Source: Thermosipho sp. (in: thermotogales) (GTDB lineage: Bacteria > Thermotogota > Thermotogae > Thermotogales > Fervidobacteriaceae). Taken from it: a DNA stretch of 64,000 nt. Within the stretch, counting starts at the first letter, position 1. Every line of letters starts with the position of its first letter. Below, piece after piece: positions 53,147 to 61,436 of the stretch. The notes below the pieces were generated by a model. The model was not told the DNA's origin. It saw nothing but the letters and a program-made list of their open reading frames with translations, and searched no databases. The DNA lies in contig JACDNZ010000001.1 of NCBI GenBank assembly GCA_017656345.1, positions 62,001 through 126,000 on the forward strand. Direction: 5' to 3'. The translations under genes were made by a program, and so were the position numbers.

Positions 53147-54123
53147 GATTTGGAATCCTTGGAGCTGGTAGTTGGGGAATAGCATTTGGAAATTTGTTGG
53201 TTGAAAATAATCAGGAAGTTTTAATTTGGGGTCGAAGAAAGGAATATGTTGAAAGAGTAAATAAAAATAAAGTTACACCATATTTAGCTGGAGTATCGGT
53301 TAAGCCAAAACTTACACATGAAATTTATGAACTGGTTAATTTTGCTGAAATATTGGTTATAGCTGTTCCGGTTCAATACATAAGAAACGTATTGGAAGAG
53401 GTAAGCAATGTCAATGATAAAAAGATTACCTTAATTTTGAATTTATCAAAAGGGCTGGAAATAAGTTCTTTCAAACGGGTATCAGAAATAGTTGGCGAGT
53501 ATTTTGAAAATACGACTTATGCAGTATTATCTGGACCTTCACATGCTGAAGAAGTAGCCAGAAAAATTCCAACGGCTGTAACTATTGCTGGCGGGGAATA
53601 TGATTTATTGCAAAGATTAATTAGTAATGAATATTTTAGAGTTTATACTTCAGTTGATGTTGTAGGAGTTGAAATAGCTGGAGCTTTGAAAAATGTTATG
53701 GCAATTGCTGCAGGAATACTTGATGGATTAGGTGGTTGGGATAATTCTAAAGCAGCTTTAATGACTAGAGCTTTATTTGAAATGATTAAGTTTGGAAAAT
53801 TTTTTGGTGCCAAAAGGGAAACTTTTTTTGGTCTAGCTGGTATGGGGGATCTCATGGTTACATGTAACAGTCGTCACAGTAGAAATAGAAAGCTTGGTGA
53901 ACTAATTGCAAAAGGTCAAACATTGACTGAGATATTAAATGGTACCTCAATGGTGGCGGAAGGTATGTATACGGTTAAAGCTGTTTATAATTTTTGTAAA
54001 TTGCATAATATTGATATGCCAATTTCTAAGGAAGTTTATGAAATTTTGTATTGTGGTAAGGATCCAAAATTATCAATGATTGAATTAATGAGTAGACCTT
54101 TAAAAGAAGAGTGGTATATATGA
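53143..54123 (+). CDS. gpsA: glycerol-3-phosphate dehydrogenase [NAD(P)+]
   Basis: Makes sn-glycerol 3-phosphate for lipids. 326 residues: FGILGAGSWGIAFGNLLVEN at the N-terminus, SGPSHAEEVARKIPTAV near 135, catalytic Lys in GALKNVMAIAAGILDGLG near 190, GLAGMGDLMVTC near 235. The TTG at 53143 overlaps the trmB stop (TTGA) and follows GGAGGTG by 5 bases. Ends ATGA-overlapped with the mrpE-like gene. Confidence 0.95.
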   Translation: MRFGILGAGSWGIAFGNLLVENNQEVLIWGRRKEYVERVNKNKVTPYLAGVSVKPKLTHEIYELVNFAEILVIAVPVQYIRNVLEEVSNVNDKKITLILNLSKGLEISSFKRVSEIVGEYFENTTYAVLSGPSHAEEVARKIPTAVTIAGGEYDLLQRLISNEYFRVYTSVDVVGVEIAGALKNVMAIAAGILDGLGGWDNSKAALMTRALFEMIKFGKFFGAKRETFFGLAGMGDLMVTCNSRHSRNRKLGELIAKGQTLTEILNGTSMVAEGMYTVKAVYNFCKLHNIDMPISKEVYEILYCGKDPKLSMIELMSRPLKEEWYI

Positions 54124-54470
54124 TTGGGTTATTTGTAAATTTATTAATTGGCTTTGTGTTTCTTCAAGTTTTTTTCGATTTTAATAATATTATAATTAGT
54201 CTAATTGTGGCATTTTTAGCTTGGGCAATATTGTATCCTGGAAAGTTTAACTTTTCTTTGCTCGTATTTGATGCTTTGAAAAAGATACCACGTGTTATCT
54301 TTGAAGGAATTATTATTTTATTTTCAAAACGTGAGTTAGTTGAGTCTGAGAAATATAAAGATAATTTTGAAATATTACGTAAAATAATTAATATTACTTT
54401 AACCCCAAAAACAATTGTATTCGAGCATGATGATGATTTTATTTACATACATAAATTAGATAGGGAATGA
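54120..54470 (+). CDS. MrpE/MnhE-like small membrane protein
   Basis: 116 residues; two hydrophobic N-terminal helices (about 3-20 and 24-40). The stretch NITLTPKTIVFEHDDDFIYIHKLD near residue 90 is the MrpE signature. Shorter than standard MrpE (~160). ATG at 54120 overlaps the gpsA stop. First of four consecutive Mrp/Mbh-type genes; MrpA, B, C and D are not present. Confidence 0.82.
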   Translation: MIGLFVNLLIGFVFLQVFFDFNNIIISLIVAFLAWAILYPGKFNFSLLVFDALKKIPRVIFEGIIILFSKRELVESEKYKDNFEILRKIINITLTPKTIVFEHDDDFIYIHKLDRE

Positions 54471-54475
54471 TAAAT

Positions 54476-54727
54476 ATGGTGGCAATTTTTGGGATTTTGT
54501 TGTCAGTTATTTTTGCAATTTATTTTACAATAAAAGGTAAGAATATATTTGAAAAATTGATTCCACTTCTTTCGATTTCAACGAAAATATCATTGTTGAT
54601 AATTGTATTTTCGTTTGTTTATGACTTACCTTTTATGTTTGAGTTAGGTATATTTTATCTACTCATTTCAATTGGTGGAGCTTTTATCATTTCATCGTTT
54701 ATCTCACGGAGTGATTTTTATGATTAA
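54476..54727 (+). CDS. MrpF-like small membrane protein
   Basis: 83 residues, three hydrophobic helices, typical size and layout for MrpF. The ATG at 54476 follows AGGGA by 9 bases; a second ATG 9 bases upstream is too close. Sequence match is mostly by hydrophobicity and position between E and G, so moderately sure. Ends overlapping the mrpG-like gene. Confidence 0.72.
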   Translation: MVAIFGILLSVIFAIYFTIKGKNIFEKLIPLLSISTKISLLIIVFSFVYDLPFMFELGIFYLLISIGGAFIISSFISRSDFYD

Positions 54728-55004
54728 AATTATTCAAATTTTTTTGTTGGTTATTGGAGCTACATATATGGTAATTGGAAATTATTTAGCTTTAAGGTCG
54801 AAAAGTATTTTGAATAAAATTCACTATTTAAGTGCTGCGGATACGATTGGAGGAATCTTTATATTGGTTTCAATACTACTTTCAAAAGAATATTTTTTCA
54901 AAGCACTTATTGCTTTGATAATTTTATTAATTGGTTCTCCATCGATTACTTATTTTGTCGCTAATGCTTTATCAAAAAGGGGTAAGAAAATTGGTGGTTA
55001 TTAG
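54720..55004 (+). CDS. MrpG-like small membrane protein
   Basis: 94 residues, three helices. NKIHYLSAADTIGGIFILVS near residue 35 and LLIGSPSITYFVANALSKRG near 68 match MrpG. ATG at 54720 follows GGAGTGATTTTT and overlaps the mrpF-like gene. Its end overlaps the following fusion gene. Confidence 0.8.
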   Translation: MIKIIQIFLLVIGATYMVIGNYLALRSKSILNKIHYLSAADTIGGIFILVSILLSKEYFFKALIALIILLIGSPSITYFVANALSKRGKKIGGY

Positions 55005-55650
55005 ATCTGTGTTTTTAATTTTAATGATTTCAATCACATTATTTGCGATATTTTCGCGCAAACCATTCAATTCATTCATTTTTAGAACAATCTTGAGTAT
55101 ATTGGCTGTTGGCTTGTATGTATTGTATTTTGCTCCTGATGTAGCATTAGCAGAAGCAATGTTAGGTGCTTTACTTACTACTTTTATATATCTTCTTGCT
55201 TTTAAAATACATTCTGAAATCAAAGTAGGTATTGTAAAAATGCCTGTTATTTGTGAAAAATATCAGGAAAATTTTAAAGGAATTATTCCTGAGATATTGA
55301 ATGAATTTGCAAGAAAAAGGAATTATAAAGTTCATTTTATTGAAGTAAGTGATTTGAATAAGATTAAAATGTTGCTAATAAATTCTGAAATTGATATTGG
55401 AATATGTTACGACGGTGATTTTGAAATTCTTGAAGTACCTGTGTATTTGTTTGAAAATAGTGAAAAAAATTATTTTGAAATTCATGAGTTATTGGAACTT
55501 AACAAGAAGATCACTGAATTAAAAAAAGTGAAAAATGTAAAAATTTCATTGTGTTTCTCAGATAAAAATTCGATTTTATTTGAAGAATTTTCAGAATTTT
55601 ATTCACAAGAAAAAATTGAAAATATAGTGAAAAAATATATAAGGAGGTAG
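54991..55650 (+). CDS. DUF4040/MbhD-like membrane protein fused to solute-binding-like domain
   Basis: 219 residues. The N-terminal ~75 have three helices and LYFAPDVALAEAMLGALLTT near 45-64, the signature of DUF4040/MbhD (and MrpB-type) subunits. The C-terminal ~140 residues are soluble and read KVGIVKMPVI, FKGIIPEILNEFARKRNY, KVHFIEVSDLNKIKMLLI then NSEIDIGI, which strongly resembles the first lobe of family 3 solute-binding proteins. I know no standard subunit with this fusion. TTG at 54991 follows AAGGGG by 8 bases; GTG 54994 is also possible. Confidence 0.7.
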   Translation: MVVIRSVFLILMISITLFAIFSRKPFNSFIFRTILSILAVGLYVLYFAPDVALAEAMLGALLTTFIYLLAFKIHSEIKVGIVKMPVICEKYQENFKGIIPEILNEFARKRNYKVHFIEVSDLNKIKMLLINSEIDIGICYDGDFEILEVPVYLFENSEKNYFEIHELLELNKKITELKKVKNVKISLCFSDKNSILFEEFSEFYSQEKIENIVKKYIRR

Positions 55651-55654
55651 TAAC

Positions 55655-56686
55655 ATGTCATACGTTCAATTTAGTATTGAAAAAATTGTGGAATTATGTT
55701 CAATACCAAGTCCTACTGGTTTTACTCATAAAGCAATTCAATATTTAATAGAAGAATTTAAGAAGTTAGGCTTTAGTTATAAGTTGACACCAAAAAATAG
55801 TCTTATAGTTGATCTTGGACATGGGGAAAGTAATGCTTTATTACTGGTGGCACATGTTGATACATTGGGGGCAATGGTTAAATCAATAAAAAATAATGGA
55901 CGTTTGAGTATAACAAAAATAGGTTCTTATCCGTATAACCATATTGAAAATGAAAATTGTATTATTCACACAAGAGAAGGAAAAGAATTTACTGGAACAG
56001 TATATCTAACACATCCTTCTGTTCATGTATATAACGATGTTGGAACTTTAAAAAGAACCGAAGAAAATATTGAGGTGGTATTAGACCAGAAGGTTTCAAA
56101 TGAAGAAGAAGTTAGAGAATTGGGAATAATGCCAGGAGATTTTATCTCATTTGAACCAAGAACTGTAGTTACAAAAACTGGTTTTATAAAAAGTAGACAT
56201 TTAGATGATAAAGCTGGTGTAGGAATTTTACTTGGTTTAGCTAAAGCAATAAGAGATTATTCTACTGAGCCGACGAGGAAAGTATACATGATGTTTACAA
56301 GTTATGAAGAAGTTGGGCATGGAGCTGCAAGTTCTATTCCAAATGATGTTACTGAAATTATTTCAGTTGATATGGGAGCGGTAGGTGCAGATTTAAATTC
56401 AAATGTTTATTCAGTGTCTATTTGTGCTAAAGATTCTGGGGGGCCGTACGACTATGAAGTTATTAACAAATTAATAAAAGCAGCTAATATTGCGCAGGTT
56501 AACTATACTGTAGATGTATACCCATATTATGGTTCTGATGTGGAAAGTTCATTGAGAGCAGGTTATGATATAAAACATGGACTAGTAGGTCCAGGAGTTT
56601 ATGCTTCACATGGTTATGAAAGAACTCATATTGATGCACTTGAGGCTACGTTAAAACTTTTACAATCATATCTAGAGTTGGAATAA
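55655..56686 (+). CDS. M42-family metallopeptidase
   Basis: 343 residues of the M42 glutamyl aminopeptidase/endoglucanase-M family, which form dodecameric shells. Metal and catalytic residues: LLVAHVDTLGAMVKSI near 65, RHLDDKAGVGILLGL near 190, TSYEEVGHGAA near 220, SVDMGAVGADL near 240 and HGYERTH near 325. ATG at 55655 follows AAGGAGGT. Follows the Mrp-type cluster by 4 bases, so it is probably co-transcribed with it. Confidence 0.93.
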   Translation: MSYVQFSIEKIVELCSIPSPTGFTHKAIQYLIEEFKKLGFSYKLTPKNSLIVDLGHGESNALLLVAHVDTLGAMVKSIKNNGRLSITKIGSYPYNHIENENCIIHTREGKEFTGTVYLTHPSVHVYNDVGTLKRTEENIEVVLDQKVSNEEEVRELGIMPGDFISFEPRTVVTKTGFIKSRHLDDKAGVGILLGLAKAIRDYSTEPTRKVYMMFTSYEEVGHGAASSIPNDVTEIISVDMGAVGADLNSNVYSVSICAKDSGGPYDYEVINKLIKAANIAQVNYTVDVYPYYGSDVESSLRAGYDIKHGLVGPGVYASHGYERTHIDALEATLKLLQSYLELE

Positions 56687-56706
56687 CTTTTGTTTTAATA
56701 TGGTTG

Positions 56707-56715
56707 TGGTATAAT
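56707..56715 (+). promoter_or_regulatory. extended -10 promoter of the DtxR-like gene
   Basis: TGGTATAAT about 35 bases before the DtxR-like ATG; TTGTTT upstream is poorly spaced (14 bases). Confidence 0.5.
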
Positions 56716-56749
56716 TTAATTAGACTGTTCTTATTTAGGAGGTATAAAA

Positions 56750-57241
56750 ATGGAAGTTGGATATAAATTATCTTCAGCAGAAAGAAAGTATTTGCTTATA
56801 ACGTATTTAACACTTAACGAGATGGGTTGGACCCGTCTAAAAAAGATATCGGATTTTGCAAGTGTGAAAATGCCATCAGCAAAACAGTCTCTTGACTCTT
56901 TGGCTAAAAAAGGTTTGATTTATTATGAAAGAAGAGGAGCTATTACATTAACAAAAGAAGGAAAAATAATTGCAATAAGAGAGAATGAGAATATTCAAGC
57001 TGTAAAAAAGTTCTTTACTGAAGTTTTACTTCTTTCACCTGAAAAAGCAAATGAAGCTTGTTGGAAAATCTATTTTGATATGGATGAAGAAATTTTAGAG
57101 AAATTTGTTTTGTTTGCTAAATTTTTGAACCAATCACCAATTGAAAAACCATTGTTTATTGCACATTTTAAAGAATTTGTTAAAAATGGGAAGGTAGTTT
57201 CTGAATGTCCTTACATTAAAAAGGGACAGGGAGGAAAATAA
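56750..57241 (+). CDS. DtxR/MntR-like regulator with lost metal-binding residues
   Basis: 163 residues with the DtxR plan: N-terminal winged helix (about 12-75), then a dimerisation domain (ENIQAVKKFFTEVLLL, EKANEACWKIYFDMDEEILEKF). DtxR uses His79, Glu83, His98, Cys102, Glu105 and His106 for metals; by alignment only the Cys (Cys104 here) is retained and the others are Asn, Val/Lys, Asn, Ile and Tyr. A C-terminal Cys occurs in SECPYIKKG. ATG at 56750 follows AGGAGGT. Starts a plus-strand run; no iron or manganese transporters nearby. Not likely to sense metals in the DtxR manner. Confidence 0.75.
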   Translation: MEVGYKLSSAERKYLLITYLTLNEMGWTRLKKISDFASVKMPSAKQSLDSLAKKGLIYYERRGAITLTKEGKIIAIRENENIQAVKKFFTEVLLLSPEKANEACWKIYFDMDEEILEKFVLFAKFLNQSPIEKPLFIAHFKEFVKNGKVVSECPYIKKGQGGK

Positions 57242-57243
57242 CT

Positions 57244-57474
57244 GTGGAATTGGATGTCTTATTGAAAATTGAAAAGGAAAAGGTACATTTGTTGAGTTAT
57301 ATTTTAGAAGCAGAAGATAATCTTTTAAATATTAGAAAATATGAGGGGGGGATTTTGAGAGTCATTGTTCCAGAAAAGCTGTTGGATGATGCTCTAAAAC
57401 TTATTAATAGTTTAAAGTCTGAAATTGGTTTTGAAATTGTTGAAATTCGTAAAAATTCGGGAAGTGCTGATTGA
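57244..57474 (+). CDS. DUF4911-type small protein
   Basis: 76 residues with an alpha/beta pattern (ELDVLLKIEKEKVHLLSYIL, EGGILRVIVPEKLLDDALKL). Matches the DUF4911 style of small proteins in anaerobes; function unknown. GTG at 57244 follows GGGAGGAAAATAA, 2 bases after the DtxR-like stop. Overlaps the metallophosphoesterase start by one base. Confidence 0.75.
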   Translation: MELDVLLKIEKEKVHLLSYILEAEDNLLNIRKYEGGILRVIVPEKLLDDALKLINSLKSEIGFEIVEIRKNSGSAD

Positions 57475-58319
57475 TGAAAAAGATAGTTAGTTTGTTATTG
57501 GTAATTCTATCGCTATTTTTATTTTCAAATACTGTTTTCATGAAAGTTGAAAATGAGATAGTTGTGAAGAATTATGAGAAAAATTTTGAGTTTAAGTTCC
57601 CTGAAGAAACTCAAAATTTTTTTGTTGCAGTATATGGAGATAGTAGATGGGGAAATAGAATTCACAAAAAAATTGTTCAAAAGATACAGGAGTATTCTCC
57701 CTTGGCAGTTGTACATTTGGGGGATATGGTAAATAGAGGGGATGTCTTTGATGAATGGCAAACATTTTTTGAAATTACGGAACCTTTGAGACAGATTTCA
57801 TATTTCCAGGTTGTAAAAGGAAATCATGAAAAACCTGACATATATTTTAGAAAGTATTTTGGAGTTTATAATTATTATTCTGATTTTGGGGATTGGAGAT
57901 TTATTTATCTGGATTTAGAAACTGGAATTGAAAAAGCAATTAGTTTTTTGAATCAATATCACAATTCTAAAACGATTGTTTTTATGCATTTTCCCGTATT
58001 TACAGTGGGACCGTATTGCGAAAATAAATTTGTATTGTCATTAAAAAAATTACATGAAGTTTTTAAAAATAACAATATTAAGTTAGTTTTTTCAGCACAC
58101 GAACACAATTATCAAAGGTTTTTTGTGGATGGAGTTGTGTATGTTATTTCAGGAGGAGCGGGAGCATTTTTGTATGGGAAGAAATGTGAAAATGAACATT
58201 TGATTAAGTTTTGTAAAGAACATAATTTTGTAATACTTCATTTCGTAGAAAATAAAATTGACATAAAAGCATTTTCTGAAACTGGAGAGTTGTTAGATGA
58301 ATTTATAGTAAGTTATTAA
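57474..58319 (+). CDS. exported metallophosphoesterase
   Basis: 281 residues, N-terminal signal sequence (about 3-18). Calcineurin-type motifs: VYGDSRWGNRI, VVHLGDMVNRGDV, KGNHEKP, FMHFPVF and SAHEHNYQRFF, all present. Resembles purple-acid-phosphatase-like bacterial enzymes; substrate unknown. ATG at 57474 overlaps the preceding TGA (TGATG). The next gene starts 14 bases on, so an operon with the unknown membrane protein. Confidence 0.88.
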   Translation: MKKIVSLLLVILSLFLFSNTVFMKVENEIVVKNYEKNFEFKFPEETQNFFVAVYGDSRWGNRIHKKIVQKIQEYSPLAVVHLGDMVNRGDVFDEWQTFFEITEPLRQISYFQVVKGNHEKPDIYFRKYFGVYNYYSDFGDWRFIYLDLETGIEKAISFLNQYHNSKTIVFMHFPVFTVGPYCENKFVLSLKKLHEVFKNNNIKLVFSAHEHNYQRFFVDGVVYVISGGAGAFLYGKKCENEHLIKFCKEHNFVILHFVENKIDIKAFSETGELLDEFIVSY

Positions 58320-58333
58320 AAAGGAGTGTTAAT

Positions 58334-58954
58334 GTGAAGAAAATTTTGTTTTTAACAGTAATTATAATTTTGATGTTTTTTCCATTAATTTTGTTTATTA
58401 TTGATAAAAATCAGACACTTTATGAATTTCAAAATTTGAAAAGTTTGCTAAATACTGAAATTTATAATTACAAGCGTTTTGTAAAGGAATTGGTGAAGTA
58501 CAAACAACCTGATGGCTATATCGTAGATGATGAAAAAATTTATTATAAAGGAAATTTGATTGAAGAAAAAGTAATTGATAAAGGGTTTATCGTTTTGAAT
58601 ATTGATGGTAATTATGAATTGTTTTTTATCTGGGATTCAAAACTTTTTTTGATACCAAAAATAAAGTCCAATTTCTTAATTTTTGATATTAATGGAAGGA
58701 TAATAACAGAGGATAATTTTTCACATTTGATTGGGGACATTTTTCCAAAAATTAATGACAACATTACATTTTATAAAGGGTTAAGAGTATATTATGAAAA
58801 AATTGAGTTAGGGAATAATATTGATGCGATTGTTTATTTAAAAGTTCCAATACATCACTTGTTATTGTATTTTCTTTTTATTCCAATTTCAATCTTTTTA
58901 TTTTTGGAATCTGATATTTTGAAATCAAAAGTGTCAAAAGATAAGGAGGAATAA
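58334..58954 (+). CDS. unknown membrane-anchored protein with two terminal helices
   Basis: 206 residues. An N-terminal membrane helix (about 3-22) and another near the C-terminus (about 178-195) flank a soluble domain of about 150 residues with no recognised motif; it may face outward. GTG at 58334 follows AAGGAGTG; the ATG two bases earlier is in another frame. Sits between the metallophosphoesterase and the cobalamin adenosyltransferase, without a known link. Confidence 0.7.
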   Translation: MKKILFLTVIIILMFFPLILFIIDKNQTLYEFQNLKSLLNTEIYNYKRFVKELVKYKQPDGYIVDDEKIYYKGNLIEEKVIDKGFIVLNIDGNYELFFIWDSKLFLIPKIKSNFLIFDINGRIITEDNFSHLIGDIFPKINDNITFYKGLRVYYEKIELGNNIDAIVYLKVPIHHLLLYFLFIPISIFLFLESDILKSKVSKDKEE

Positions 58955-58955
58955 T

Positions 58956-59465
58956 ATGATAACGACAAAATTAGGTGATGGAGGGAACACAAGATTGGCA
59001 AATGGTGAAATGGTTTCAAAAGATCATGCAAGGGTAGAAGCATACGGGACTTTGGATGAATTAGATTCTTTTTTGGGTTTTGCAAAAAATTTTTTAAGTG
59101 AAAATGAAAAACAAGTATTAGAAAAAATTCAAAGAATGATATTTAGTGTTTCAGCAGAACTTGCGAAGGTTGAAAAGCACAATAAATTAATTGATGAAGA
59201 GGATATCGAAGAATTGACAGCTTTGGTTCAACAATATGAGAAAAATTTAGATTTAAAAGGATTCGTTTTGGTTGGTTCAACCAAAGAAAGTGCATTAGTA
59301 GATATTTGTAGAACAATTGCAAGGAGAGCAGAAAGAAGAATAGTAGCGTTATCGAAAACTGAAAGTGTGCGAAAAGAAATATTAGCATTTATTAACAGAG
59401 TATCTGATTTACTGTTTGTAATTGCAAGATTTATTGAAAAACAAAATAAGGAAAATAAAAAATAA
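58956..59465 (+). CDS. cob(I)alamin adenosyltransferase (PduO type)
   Basis: Converts cob(I)alamin plus ATP to adenosylcobalamin. 169 residues: the ATP-binding N-terminus TTKLGDGGNTRLANGEMVSKD and HARVEAYGTLDELDSFLGFA, and the RRAERRIVAL plus NRVSDLLFVIARF motifs near the C-terminus, all typical of PduO-type enzymes. ATG at 58956 follows AAGGAGGA. Suggests use of B12; no B12 transport or synthesis genes nearby. Confidence 0.94.
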   Translation: MITTKLGDGGNTRLANGEMVSKDHARVEAYGTLDELDSFLGFAKNFLSENEKQVLEKIQRMIFSVSAELAKVEKHNKLIDEEDIEELTALVQQYEKNLDLKGFVLVGSTKESALVDICRTIARRAERRIVALSKTESVRKEILAFINRVSDLLFVIARFIEKQNKENKK

Positions 59466-59480
59466 AAAGGAGTGAAGATC

Positions 59481-60962
59481 TTGGTCAAAATCGATGGAAA
59501 TTCACTCGAACTTGAGCATATACATAAAGTGGCCAGAAAATTTGAAAGGGTTACATTAGACGATAGTGCAAAAAGAAAAGTTGAGGAAACAAGGAAAAAA
59601 ATAGAAGAAATTTTAAAAGCCGGAAAACCAATTTATGGGGTAAATACCGGATTTGGAGCATTAGTGAATGTGAAAATTTCAGAAACACAACTTGAGGAAC
59701 TTCAAAAAAATATTGTTCTTTCGCATTCAGCAGGTGTTGGAAAACCTTTAAGTAAGGATATTGTGAGAGCTATTATGTTGTTAAGGGCAAATTCACTTTC
59801 AAAAGGTTTTTCAGGTGTGAGGTCAGAAGTTATAAACAAATTAATTGAATTCTTGAATAATGATATCTATCCATTTGTGCCGGAAAAAGGAAGTGTAGGA
59901 GCTAGTGGTGATCTTTCACCTTTAGCACATATTGCCATGGCTTTGATTGGTGAAGGTTATGTAATTGAAAATGGTGAAAAAATTGAGACGTATAAAGTTT
60001 TAAGTAAAAAAGGTATAAAGCCTTTAAAGTTAAAAGAAAAAGAAGGTTTGAGTTTACTAAATGGAACACAATTTATTACTTCTATTTTATCATTGGTAAT
60101 AAGAGATTCATTAAAATTAATGGAGTATTCCACACTAATTGCTGCGGCATCGGTTGATGCTTTGTTTGGTACTCCAAAAGCTTATGATGAAAGATTGCAA
60201 AATGCAAGAAATCATGAAGGTCAGAAGATAATTGCTGCTCTTTTAAGAGAATATTTAAAAGGAAGTGAAATAAGGGATTCGCATAGAAACTGTAATAAAG
60301 TCCAGGATGCGTATACTTTGCGTGCAATTCCACAAGTATACGGTGCGGTTTTGGACACGTTAGTTTATGCTAAAAAAGTTGCATTAAATGAAGTAAATGC
60401 AGCTACGGACAATCCCCTAATATTTGATGAAGAAGTTATAAGTGGTGGAAACTTTCATGGAGAGCCTGTAGCATTAGTTTCAGACTTTGTTGCAATTGCA
60501 TTGACTGATCTTGGAAATATGATAGAGAGGAGAATTGATAGGCTAGTTAATCCATTGGTAAATTCAAACCTTCCACCATTTTTAGCTTCAGGCAAAGAGG
60601 GCTTAAATTCTGGGTATATGATATGGCAATACACTGCTGCAGCTTTATGTAATGAAAATAAAGTTCTTGCTCATCCGGCTTCAATAGATACGATCCCCAC
60701 CTCAGCTTATCAGGAGGATCATGTAAGTATGGGGGCAACTTCTGCAAGAAAATTGCTCAAAATCTTTGATAATTTAGTATCATTAGTTTCTATAGAAGCT
60801 ATGCTAGCAAAGGTGGCATTGGAATATAGAAGACCGCTAAAATCTTCACCAAAAATTGAAGAATTTTTCTCGAAAATTAATGTAGAAATTAGTGGTGATA
60901 GATACTTTGGGGATGATTTTAATAGGATCAGGGAAATAATAATTTCTGAAATAATGAAATAA
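59481..60962 (+). CDS. hutH: histidine ammonia-lyase
   Basis: Deaminates histidine to urocanate. 493 residues; MIO prosthetic group from Ala141-Ser142-Gly143 in GSVGASGDLSPLAHIAMALIG, YGVNTGFG near 52, LSHSAGVGKPL with His82 as in histidine enzymes, and QEDHVSMGATSARK near 410. TTG at 59481 follows AAGGAG by 8 bases; the GTG nine bases earlier overlaps the ribosome site. No other hut genes adjoin, so the fate of urocanate is unclear. Confidence 0.93.
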   Translation: MVKIDGNSLELEHIHKVARKFERVTLDDSAKRKVEETRKKIEEILKAGKPIYGVNTGFGALVNVKISETQLEELQKNIVLSHSAGVGKPLSKDIVRAIMLLRANSLSKGFSGVRSEVINKLIEFLNNDIYPFVPEKGSVGASGDLSPLAHIAMALIGEGYVIENGEKIETYKVLSKKGIKPLKLKEKEGLSLLNGTQFITSILSLVIRDSLKLMEYSTLIAAASVDALFGTPKAYDERLQNARNHEGQKIIAALLREYLKGSEIRDSHRNCNKVQDAYTLRAIPQVYGAVLDTLVYAKKVALNEVNAATDNPLIFDEEVISGGNFHGEPVALVSDFVAIALTDLGNMIERRIDRLVNPLVNSNLPPFLASGKEGLNSGYMIWQYTAAALCNENKVLAHPASIDTIPTSAYQEDHVSMGATSARKLLKIFDNLVSLVSIEAMLAKVALEYRRPLKSSPKIEEFFSKINVEISGDRYFGDDFNRIREIIISEIMK

Positions 60963-60970
60963 GTTAGAAA

Positions 60971-60999
60971 AAATGGCTCCTTGATGGAGCCATTTTTTT
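60971..60999 (+). terminator. hutH terminator
   Basis: 10-bp stem AAATGGCTCC/GGAGCCATTT with loop TTGAT, then TTTT. Near-perfect intrinsic terminator; on the minus strand it also follows the acidic unknown gene, with an A-rich 3' side that gives a U run. Confidence 0.9.
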
Positions 61000-61003
61000 A
61001 ATA

Positions 61004-61417
61004 TTAATAATCATCATCATCATTTTCGTTATAGCTTAAAAAATCAACAAGATCATCGTCCATAAGTATTATGTTTTCATCTTCATCCATACTGTCAATA
61101 GTTCTTTCGGTTATTACTTCCTTTGATTGTCCAAAAGGATTTTTTGGATCAAGTTTTCCGTTAAAGATTTCAACTTTAGATTTCCCATCTATTAGATATG
61201 CTTTTGCTTTAACCGGACCTTTTAAAATTAACAAAATTTTTTTGACTAATTCTTCATCTATATCCTGATTTTCCGCACATATCAATCTTAAAATTCCATT
61301 GTTGTATTCTAAGGTCGTGTTGTTTTTTTTAGCTAATTCAATAATATTTGGGTTTTTAAGTATTGTATTTGCTTTAGGTTCACCAATTGCAATCTCTATA
61401 ATGTAATGAAAAGGCAT
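61004..61417 (-). CDS. unknown protein with acidic C-terminal tail
   Basis: 137 residues, no recognised domain, no signal or helices. The N-terminal ~100 residues look alpha/beta (IIEIAIGEPKANTILKNP...). The C-terminus is strongly acidic (DEDENIILMDDDLVDFLSYNENDDDDY split over about 105-137), giving an ATC repeat on the plus strand. ATG at 61417 follows GGAGGTGCAATA. Lies downstream of rpsT by 19 bases, so it is probably transcribed with metK and rpsT. The acidic tail could bind cations or basic proteins, but this is speculative. Confidence 0.7.
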   Translation of the reverse strand: MPFHYIIEIAIGEPKANTILKNPNIIELAKKNNTTLEYNNGILRLICAENQDIDEELVKKILLILKGPVKAKAYLIDGKSKVEIFNGKLDPKNPFGQSKEVITERTIDSMDEDENIILMDDDLVDFLSYNENDDDDY

Positions 61418-61436
61418 TATTGCACCTCCGAAGAAA

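Noticed and set aside
61008-61026. ATC trinucleotide repeat
   Set aside because: It is the reverse complement of Asp codons in the acidic tail of the 61004 gene and is too short to be a microsatellite of interest on its own.
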